From NCBI GenBank assembly GCA_903882345.1, contig CAIRWO010000018.1, positions 1-9,363 of the forward strand: DNA of 9,363 nt, read 5' to 3'. Made by a program: the position numbers and the translations under genes. Each line of letters opens with the position of its first letter. Position 1 is the stretch's first letter. Positions 1 to 5,359 of the stretch are shown piece by piece. Under the pieces are notes generated by a model. That model did not search any database and was not told the origin of the DNA. It saw nothing but the letters and a program-made list of their open reading frames with translations. The DNA comes from Candidatus Omnitrophota bacterium. Lineage in GTDB: Bacteria; Omnitrophota; Gorgyraeia; Gygaellales; Profunditerraquicolaceae.

Positions 1-783
1 CCTGAAAGGCACGCCGAACAAAAACTTGGCCATGATTACTCCTACCGCCAGGTCAAAAAAACCGATGACAAAATAAGGTATGAATTTGCCGATCACCAGC
101 TCCGGCGCTTTTACAGGAGTAGAGATCAACTGTTCCATTGTTCCCCTCTCCCATTCCCGCGCAACGCAAATAGAAGTAAGCAAGGCTGAAATGATCATAA
201 TGATCATCGCGATAACTCCCGGGACAATAAACCAGGTGCTGACCAATCCCATGTTAAACCAAAGCCTGGAGCGGGCATCGATCGAGCTGGCCGGCTTAAG
301 TCCGTGTTGGGTAAAAGCCGTAGTCAATAGTTGTACGTTGTATTGTGAAACTACCGCGCGCACATAGCCCATGGCAATGGTCGCGGTATTGGCATCGCTG
401 CCATCTACGATCAACTGTAAAGGAGCGGTCGTGCCGGATTCGATATAATGAGAAAAATCCTTAGGGATGATCAGCGCCATCATTGCTTTTCCGCTGTCAA
501 TCTTATACTGGATATCCCGGTAATTATCCGTGTAACCGGTTATTTTAAAGTATTTAGAATTTTCAAAATTAAGCAGGAAATTACGGGTAAGCACGGAAGA
601 TGCATCCTGATTCCAGATTATAGTACGCACATGATCGATGTCCAGGGAAAGCCCGTAGCCGAAGATCAGCAACATGAATATCGGGATCCCCAGCGCCAGC
701 CCTAAGCTGCGCGAGTCGCGCCTGATTTGGATGAATTCTTTCCAGGCTATGGCCTTAATTCTTTTTAGGCTCTGTACGGTCAT
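1..783 (-). CDS. ABC-2 type permease, YbhS/YbhR-like, 3' end outside window
   Basis: This is the membrane subunit of an ABC exporter, the partner of the two ATPases just upstream. Translating the minus strand from ATG at 783 gives 261 residues with no stop before the left edge. Residues 12-25 hold the amphipathic entry segment (WKEFIQIRRDSRSL). TM1 is about 27-46, ending in GYGLSLDID, a family hallmark. A long extracytoplasmic domain follows at about 48-175, TM2 at about 180-206, then the conserved EWERGTMEQLISTPV cytoplasmic segment (210-224) and TM3 at about 232-255. Relatives are about 370 residues, so roughly 110 are missing because of the window edge. The start overlaps the end of the preceding ATPase gene by 29 bases, with only a weak ribosome site (AGAAGA), which suggests translational coupling. 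A second permease gene is expected beyond the left edge. The substrate is unknown. Confidence 0.93.
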   Translation of the reverse strand, partial: MTVQSLKRIKAIAWKEFIQIRRDSRSLGLALGIPIFMLLIFGYGLSLDIDHVRTIIWNQDASSVLTRNFLLNFENSKYFKITGYTDNYRDIQYKIDSGKAMMALIIPKDFSHYIESGTTAPLQLIVDGSDANTATIAMGYVRAVVSQYNVQLLTTAFTQHGLKPASSIDARSRLWFNMGLVSTWFIVPGVIAMIIMIISALLTSICVAREWERGTMEQLISTPVKAPELVIGKFIPYFVIGFFDLAVGVIMAKFLFGVPFR

Positions 784-1708
784 ATTCTTCTATTGAAGAA
801 ACAAATACGTCTTCCAACGAAGGAAGGATCTTACTCACGTTAAAATCGCCGGCATTCTCTTTGCTTAAATATTCTTTTATCGCCGGCATGGCTTTGGAGC
901 TATCGTGGACAACCGCATGGATATTCGCTCCGAAAAGCGCTGCTTCTTTGACGCCTTCTATTTTACCTATCTTTGCCAGCCAATCCTGAGAATTGACTAA
1001 TGTAATTTCCAGGACTTCATCCTTCATACATTTAGTTTTCATCTCCTCGGGGCTGCCTTGAGCAATGATCGTACCGTGATAGATCAAAACCATACGGTTA
1101 CAGTTTTCCGCTTCGTCCATATAATGCGTCGTGACAAAAACAGTTACTCCCTGGCCGGCCAACTCTTTAATAACTGCCCAGAAATTGGCGCGGGTCAAAG
1201 GATCCACTCCGGAGGTAGGCTCATCAAGGAAGATTATTCTTGGTTTATGCAGCAGCGCGCACCCTAAGGCCAAGCGTTGCTTCCAGCCTCCGGCAAGCGT
1301 AGAAGTAAGCGCTGACTCCATCCCTTCTAAACCGGCAGTACGGATGGTTGCCTGGAAACGCTCTTTTTTCTCCTGATGCGGGATCTTATATATGCCGCTA
1401 TAAAAATTGATATTTTCTTCTACGGTCAGGTCATCATAAAGAGAGAATTTCTGCGACATATAACCGATATTTTCCTTGATCTTAGACTGCTCTTTGATGA
1501 TATCGAACCCGCCCACCTGCCCGCTGCCGGAGGTAGGAGAAATGATCCCGCAAAGCATGCGGATGGTCGTAGATTTACCCGCGCCGTTAGGGCCCAAAAA
1601 TCCAAAGATCTCTCCTCCCTGGACCTGAAAATCAATCCGATTGACCGCAACGAACTGGCCGAATTTTTTTTCCAGTTTCTCAACGCTTACGGCAACCTTA
1701 TCATCCAT
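755..1708 (-). CDS. ABC transporter ATP-binding protein (YbhF C-terminal-half type)
   Basis: This is a cytoplasmic nucleotide-binding subunit of 317 residues that should power the YbhS/R-type permease. Visible motifs are Walker A GPNGAGKST (39-47, K45), Q-loop Q86, a degenerate signature LAGGW (138-142), Walker B IIFLDE with catalytic E163, D-loop SGVDP (166-170) and switch H195 in TTHYMDEAE. Residues about 230-317 form the extra C-terminal domain seen after many ABC-2 exporter ATPases, ending in SLEDVFVSSIEE. It resembles the second half of E. coli YbhF, which is one double-length polypeptide; here the halves are separate genes. It starts 4 bases after the upstream ATPase stop and ends inside the permease gene. 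No strong Shine-Dalgarno is seen, only the AGAAGAGAAG run that codes for the end of the previous protein. Confidence 0.96.
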   Translation of the reverse strand: MDDKVAVSVEKLEKKFGQFVAVNRIDFQVQGGEIFGFLGPNGAGKSTTIRMLCGIISPTSGSGQVGGFDIIKEQSKIKENIGYMSQKFSLYDDLTVEENINFYSGIYKIPHQEKKERFQATIRTAGLEGMESALTSTLAGGWKQRLALGCALLHKPRIIFLDEPTSGVDPLTRANFWAVIKELAGQGVTVFVTTHYMDEAENCNRMVLIYHGTIIAQGSPEEMKTKCMKDEVLEITLVNSQDWLAKIGKIEGVKEAALFGANIHAVVHDSSKAMPAIKEYLSKENAGDFNVSKILPSLEDVFVSSIEEYDRTEPKKN

Positions 1709-1712
1709 AGTA

Positions 1713-2456
1713 TTATTTCTTCTCTTCTTTCGCTTCGTATTCCTTAATTACTATAATGAACGCTTCTTCAAGCGTCTTGGTATTGTATTCTTTTTTGATC
1801 TTATCCGGTGAGTCGCAGCGTAAGAGTTTACCCTTGTGCATCATGCCTACCCTGTGGCAGCGCTCTGCTTCATCAAGATAACAGGTAGAGCAGAATATGG
1901 TCACTTTTTCCTTAAGCAGATCATATAAGATGTTCCAGAAATCCCTTCTTGATACGGGATCAACGCCGTTAGTCGGCTCATCGAGGAACAAAACCCGCGG
2001 GGTATGGATCAGCGCGCAGGCAAGCCCGAGCTTCTGCTTCATCCCTCCGGAAAGCTTACCGGCAAAACGCTGCTTAAAAGGCAGGAGCCCGGAAAAATCC
2101 AAGAGGCGTTCAATTGCCTCCTGGCGCTTGTCTTTGTCAACGCCGTAAACATCGGCGTAAAAATTAATATTTTCAAGAACGGTTAATTCTTCATAAAGCC
2201 CGAACCGTTGGGACATGTAAGCAATGCTTTCTTTTAAAGGTTCAGCTTCCCTTACCGTATGCTTGTTATAGACCCAAGCCTCACCAGATGTAGGATCCAA
2301 AATCCCGGTTAAAAGCCGCATGGTAGTGCTTTTACCAGCGCCGTCCGGCCCGACTAAACCGAAGATCTCTCCTTCTTCAACTTCGAGATTCAGATGATCA
2401 AGCGCAATCAATGCGCCGAATTTACGGGTGAGATTTTCCGCCTTAATGGTAACCAT
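1713..2456 (-). CDS. ABC transporter ATP-binding protein (YbhF N-terminal-half type)
   Basis: This is a 247-residue nucleotide-binding subunit, presumably the heterodimer partner of the next gene product. Motifs are Walker A GPDGAGKST (36-44, K42), Q-loop Q83, a canonical signature LSGGM (135-139), Walker B VLFLDE with E160 and D-loop NGVDP (163-167). The switch-loop histidine is replaced by cysteine (C192 in STCYLDEAE). The codon is TGT and reads unambiguously, so this is not a translation artefact. The C-terminus is short and basic and lacks the extra domain of its partner, ending in TLEEAFIIVIKEYEAKEEKK. It starts 3 bases after the adaptor stop codon without a visible Shine-Dalgarno sequence, so it probably relies on translational coupling. 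Likeness to the first half of YbhF is inferred from motif pattern and gene order. Confidence 0.96.
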   Translation of the reverse strand: MVTIKAENLTRKFGALIALDHLNLEVEEGEIFGLVGPDGAGKSTTMRLLTGILDPTSGEAWVYNKHTVREAEPLKESIAYMSQRFGLYEELTVLENINFYADVYGVDKDKRQEAIERLLDFSGLLPFKQRFAGKLSGGMKQKLGLACALIHTPRVLFLDEPTNGVDPVSRRDFWNILYDLLKEKVTIFCSTCYLDEAERCHRVGMMHKGKLLRCDSPDKIKKEYNTKTLEEAFIIVIKEYEAKEEKK

Positions 2457-2459
2457 TTT

Positions 2460-3293
2460 TTATTCGATCATTATATACGCATCCGCGGGCATCCCAGGTT
2501 TTAAGTCCAGGCTGGAATTATCTACCCTGACTTTTATCCTGTAAACATACTTTACTCTTTCTTCAGTAGTTTGGATGTATTTAGGAGTGAATTCTGTCTG
2601 ACTGGATATAAATGAAATGCGGCCGTTATATTTTTTGCCGCGGTAGCTGTCTGTTTCCACATACGCCTTCTGCCCTAATTTAACTTTTCCTAAATCCGTC
2701 TCATTTATATAAGCCGTAACCCAGAGATCATCGAGGTTTACAGCCGTAAAAACCGGTGCGCCCGGCTGTACCACTTCACCCGGCAGCGCGCTCTTTACCA
2801 GGACGTATCCGTCAAGCGGGCTAGCAAGGTCAGTCCAGCCTAATTTTGTATTCGCCAACTCTAAGGAAGCGGCTAATTGTTTGATGTTTGCCGAATCGGT
2901 ATCTGCCTGGGTCTTCGCGGCATCGCGCTTTTGCGCGGAAATTGCCCCTGCCTTAAGCAGATTTTCCGCTCTTAGATAATCATCATAATCAAGTTTATAT
3001 TGATATTGCGCGTACTTTAACGCTGCCTCTGCTTCTGCCTTAACCTTGCTCAGTTCATCTTTATTCAGCCGGGCAACAATATCATCTTTTTTTATAACCA
3101 TGCCTTCATCAGTCAGGAGCTCGGTAATTTGCCCGGCTACCCGGAAAGATATGCGCACATCATCTCCTTCGATATTGCCGGAAACCTTGATCGTTTTGCC
3201 GTTACCATTCTTCTCTTTTAATATGAAGACGGCTGTTGCGGCCAGCGCGATAATTAAAATTATTGGTATGATTAACTTGATTTTTTTCTTCAT
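2460..3293 (-). CDS. HlyD-family periplasmic adaptor (membrane fusion protein), YbhG-like
   Basis: This is the periplasmic adaptor that would bridge the inner-membrane ABC exporter and the TolC-type channel. Its 277 residues comprise an N-terminal membrane anchor (about 7-25, after MKKKIK), the first lipoyl half (about 36-76), a short alpha-helical hairpin (about 79-152), the second lipoyl half (155-185, with ASPLDGYV) and a beta-barrel domain (190-277). The hairpin turn LLKAGAISAQKRDAA (112-126) is the expected tip that docks onto a TolC partner. The segment FTPKYIQTTEERVKYVYRIKV (from 235) is typical of YbhG/YhiI-like adaptors. The start codon overlaps the tolC-like stop as ATGA, behind a strong Shine-Dalgarno (GAGGAGGGG, about 3294-3303). 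This clearly sets the start and ties translation to the upstream gene. Confidence 0.95.
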   Translation of the reverse strand: MKKKIKLIIPIILIIALAATAVFILKEKNGNGKTIKVSGNIEGDDVRISFRVAGQITELLTDEGMVIKKDDIVARLNKDELSKVKAEAEAALKYAQYQYKLDYDDYLRAENLLKAGAISAQKRDAAKTQADTDSANIKQLAASLELANTKLGWTDLASPLDGYVLVKSALPGEVVQPGAPVFTAVNLDDLWVTAYINETDLGKVKLGQKAYVETDSYRGKKYNGRISFISSQTEFTPKYIQTTEERVKYVYRIKVRVDNSSLDLKPGMPADAYIMIE

Positions 3294-4858
3294 TTCCCCT
3301 CCTCTACAAGGCCCCGGCCCATAACTCTATCCAGTTTTGCCTTCGCCATAATATAATCGTAAATACCTGAAGTAAGGTTTTGCTCCACCCCCGCCAGGGC
3401 AACCTGCGCATCCAAAACATCCAGATTTATGCCTACGCCGTTATTATAGCGGACATAGGAAATCTCCAAGGCCTCCTTTGCGTCCTGGAGGTTATCTTGC
3501 TGCGATTTTATCACCTCGGCTGCCTGTATCAGCTCAAGGCAGGCCTGTCTTACGTCAACTGCCACCTGATCGGCCAGATTTTCTTTTCCGATAACTACCT
3601 GCATGTAACTCGCCTTGGCCGCGTCAACCTTCGCCTTTGTGGCAAATCCGTCGAATATCGGCACGCTCAAAGAAAGGCCTATGTTCCAATTGCTATGCCT
3701 ATTATTGAACATATTCCCCAAATTATTGGATTGGTACAAATATTCCGCGTTTGTTTCTATCCGCGGCAGCCATCCTGCCCGGGCGTATTTAATTGCCCAT
3801 TTACCGATATCTATGCCCAAAGATCTTAAAATCATTTCCGGCTCATTCAAATAGGCCTCTTTAAGGAAATCTTCTTCCCTGATCTCCAGCGGCGTATAGA
3901 TCAATTTATCGCTGATAATTATTTTATCACTGACTTTCAAGCCCAATAATTTATTCATTTCCGCAATGATCAGATCTATAGCATTCTGCGCGTTGATTAA
4001 CTGCGGCATTAATAAAGAAACCTGCACCTTTGACTGCAGGAGATCAAACCTCGAAGACGTTCCCTGTTTATAATTATGCCCTACTTCCTCGTAGTGGCTT
4101 TCTGCCTGTCGGAGGAGATTTTCGGCGATGCGCTTTGTTTCGTAGGCAAGCAACAGCCCGTAATAAAGCCTCTTTGCTTCAAATTCTACATTAAGCTTTG
4201 TCGCGCGCAGGGTCTGGGCCTGCTCTCTTAAGGCGGCCAGATTTGCCCCGCCGTTATAAATAGTATCGTTTACGCTGACACCCATCATATTATTATCTTT
4301 ATAACCGAAAAATATCCTATTATCTTTCTTGCTGCCGGTAGGATTCGAGGAATTCGGCACTGCGCCATTATGCGTATAACCGGTATTGAAATCGACTTTT
4401 GGCAGGAATTCGCTTCTTGCGTTTAATATATCGGCGCTGGAGATTTTAAGCCCGTATTCCTGTATCTGGACATCCTTATTGTTCTTGAATGCGATCCTGA
4501 TCGCATCCTCCAGCGAGGAAAGCGAGAGAATTTCGGATTTTTTTTCTTCAGAGAAACCTGTACCGGGGCTTAATGATAGGAAACTAAGAATGGCAGCGAT
4601 AATCGCAAAAGTGCCTACTTTATGAACGATGCTCCTGAATTCATTATATAAAGAATAATTTTTATTTGCCCTAAAATACCTGGCGTTGGCCTTATAATCG
4701 CTCTTTAAGACCCCGTCTTTCTCCAGATTATAAAGCGTCCTCTGGAAAACCCCCGGTTTTTTCTTTAACATCCTTCCCAACTGCTGTATATAGTATTCCT
4801 GGTCAGGATGGGCATAAAAAACCTTTAGGAGCTTGAGGGTATTTTTGGAAAAGCGCAT
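3290..4858 (-). CDS. TolC-family outer membrane efflux protein with an N-terminal winged-helix domain
   Basis: This single 522-residue frame has an unusual order. Residues 1-78 look like a small winged helix-turn-helix: LLKVFYAHPDQEYYIQQL, a recognition-helix region VFQRTLYNLEKDGVL, then a wing with NARYFRANKNY. Residues 82-98 are hydrophobic (TFAIIAAILSFLSLS), followed by a plausible signal peptidase site near GFS/EE (103/104). Residues 110-515 are a full-length TolC/OEP protein of two repeats, with VSVNDTIYNGGANLAAL and the canonical second-repeat strand LSLSVPIFDGFATKAKV. TolC forms the trimeric exit duct of efflux systems. The frame has no ATG, GTG or TTG between the winged helix and the hydrophobic segment, so ATG at 4858 is the only conventional start. 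It is the first gene of the exporter operon. Either it is a true fusion or two genes joined by a lost base (see findings). The TolC assignment is firm; the winged helix is a pattern-based call. Confidence 0.92.
   Translation of the reverse strand: MRFSKNTLKLLKVFYAHPDQEYYIQQLGRMLKKKPGVFQRTLYNLEKDGVLKSDYKANARYFRANKNYSLYNEFRSIVHKVGTFAIIAAILSFLSLSPGTGFSEEKKSEILSLSSLEDAIRIAFKNNKDVQIQEYGLKISSADILNARSEFLPKVDFNTGYTHNGAVPNSSNPTGSKKDNRIFFGYKDNNMMGVSVNDTIYNGGANLAALREQAQTLRATKLNVEFEAKRLYYGLLLAYETKRIAENLLRQAESHYEEVGHNYKQGTSSRFDLLQSKVQVSLLMPQLINAQNAIDLIIAEMNKLLGLKVSDKIIISDKLIYTPLEIREEDFLKEAYLNEPEMILRSLGIDIGKWAIKYARAGWLPRIETNAEYLYQSNNLGNMFNNRHSNWNIGLSLSVPIFDGFATKAKVDAAKASYMQVVIGKENLADQVAVDVRQACLELIQAAEVIKSQQDNLQDAKEALEISYVRYNNGVGINLDVLDAQVALAGVEQNLTSGIYDYIMAKAKLDRVMGRGLVEEGK
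4618..4636 (-). promoter_or_regulatory. Internal Shine-Dalgarno-like AGGAG at the winged-helix/TolC junction
   Basis: AGGAG lies at 4636-4632 on the minus strand, at the end of the winged-helix coding part. It is followed by an 8-base spacer and then ATAAAGTAGGC. There is no usable start codon here in the existing frame. One extra G (ATGAAAGTAGGC) would create an ATG at ideal spacing, opening MKVGTFAIIAAILSF, a textbook signal peptide. This makes the site a likely remnant, or a misread, of a separate tolC start. The motif is seen; its function is inferred. Confidence 0.35.
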
Positions 4859-4871
4859 CTTTAGTTTGTAT

Positions 4872-4889
4872 TGCTATATTCAAATAGCA
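4872..4889. promoter_or_regulatory. Putative operator box 3, imperfect inverted repeat downstream of the promoter
   Basis: Plus-strand TGCTATATTCAAATAGCA has 6-base arms TGCTAT/ATAGCA around a 6-base centre. It falls in the untranslated leader, about 20-37 bases after the predicted transcription start. It is 18 bp long, like the palindrome at 4907-4924, and both have the form TGC-N12-GCA. The two centres are 35 bp apart. It also shares GCTATATTC with the minus-strand sequence in the promoter spacer. The likely ligand is a winged-helix regulator, possibly the one encoded by the first gene; this is inference. Confidence 0.5.
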
Positions 4890-4906
4890 TATAAATATAT
4901 TAACTT

Positions 4907-4924
4907 TGCATATAATTATATGCA
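4907..4924. promoter_or_regulatory. Putative operator box 2, perfect 18-bp palindrome over the -10 element
   Basis: TGCATATAATTATATGCA is an exact 18-bp palindrome that contains the whole -10 hexamer of the operon promoter. Protein bound here would block RNA polymerase, so a repressor operator is the natural reading. The half-site TTATATGC recurs at 4887-4894, exactly 21 bp (two helical turns) from the copy at 4908-4915. The region is AT-rich, so some symmetry could arise by chance, but an exact 18-bp palindrome centred on a -10 box is unlikely to be accidental. Confidence 0.65.
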
Positions 4925-4943
4925 TAAAGAATATAGCTGTCAA
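4915..4943 (-). promoter_or_regulatory. Consensus sigma70-type promoter of the export operon
   Basis: On the minus strand, TTGACA (4943-4938) and TATAAT (4920-4915) are separated by exactly 17 bases. Both hexamers match the consensus completely. Transcription should begin near 4908, leaving a leader of about 50 bases before ATG at 4858. No clear Shine-Dalgarno precedes that ATG (ACTAAAG only). The spacer is filled by AGCTATATTCTTTATGCA (4938-4921), which resembles the two operator-like boxes and shares its last four bases with the palindrome. A perfect-strength promoter with operator-like repeats suggests a gene kept off by a repressor and strongly induced. Confidence 0.82.
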
Positions 4944-4969
4944 GTTAATTTTATGGATTTTTTAGGAAT

Positions 4970-5332
4970 TTAAGGAAGGGTGATCGCCTCGATGATTTTT
5001 CTGGCGCCTTCTTTACCGGTTGCGCCTGCGCCTACGCGCACCTCTATCCTACATTCAGCTTCGCTGATCTTGAAAATCTTGATGCGGACGGTCGTTCCGT
5101 TAGCATACCTTCCTTTTACTTCCGCGACATTTTCATCTATTACCGCTTTTTTAAATTCTATGCCCTGCGTCTTTATCGCCGCCTTAGCCATTTCCAATGC
5201 CTGGCCATAAGAAACATTTAAGTTTTTAGTTGCTTTCGCAGATTCAGATACCCCTGCCATAACGGCAATGCATCCGCAAAGGCTTGCAGCTATAAAAACC
5301 ACAGCCATCAACATTGACAGCCTTTTAAGCAT
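4970..5332 (-). CDS. Small lipoprotein, DUF3568-like
   Basis: This 120-residue predicted lipoprotein has an N-terminal signal (MLKRL, then hydrophobic 6-18) ending in a lipobox-like LCGC, with C21 as the lipidated cysteine, followed by IAVMAGVSES. The mature part (about 38-120) has an alpha/beta pattern: NVSYGQALEMAKAAIKTQG, then strands around AEVKGRYANGTTVRIKIF and ECRIEVRVG, and a final helix GARKIIEAI. Length and pattern fit the DUF3568 family of envelope lipoproteins, whose function is unknown. The start is supported by a good ribosome site (AAGGAG, 7 bases before ATG). It lies 27 bases after the transporter gene with no promoter or terminator evident between them, so it is probably co-transcribed. 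The strong promoter for the export operon begins 26 bases beyond its stop, and no terminator hairpin is seen there. Confidence 0.75.
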   Translation of the reverse strand: MLKRLSMLMAVVFIAASLCGCIAVMAGVSESAKATKNLNVSYGQALEMAKAAIKTQGIEFKKAVIDENVAEVKGRYANGTTVRIKIFKISEAECRIEVRVGAGATGKEGARKIIEAITLP

Positions 5333-5359
5333 TTTATTCTCCTTTTTTATCTAAAAAAT

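Noticed and set aside
191..207. GATC-rich near-palindrome ATGATCATAATGATCAT
   Set aside because: It is explained by repeated Met/Ile codons (MIIMII) in a membrane helix of the permease; no neighbouring regulatory context.
80..705. Two plus-strand open frames near the left edge
   Set aside because: The minus strand here encodes a continuous ABC-2 permease with hallmark motifs, open to the window edge; the plus-strand frames are antisense shadows.
1376..1747. Plus-strand open frame of 123 codons opposite the two ATPase genes
   Set aside because: It crosses the boundary of two motif-confirmed ABC ATPase genes on the other strand and has no recognisable protein features.
3380..3829. Plus-strand open frame of 149 codons opposite the TolC gene
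   Set aside because: It lies wholly antisense to a well-supported TolC domain, shows no family motif and has no ribosome site; it is a shadow frame.
4944..4969. Possible rho-independent terminator between the lipoprotein gene and the export operon
   Set aside because: The stretch is A/T-rich but contains no stable inverted repeat followed by a T-run on the transcribed strand.
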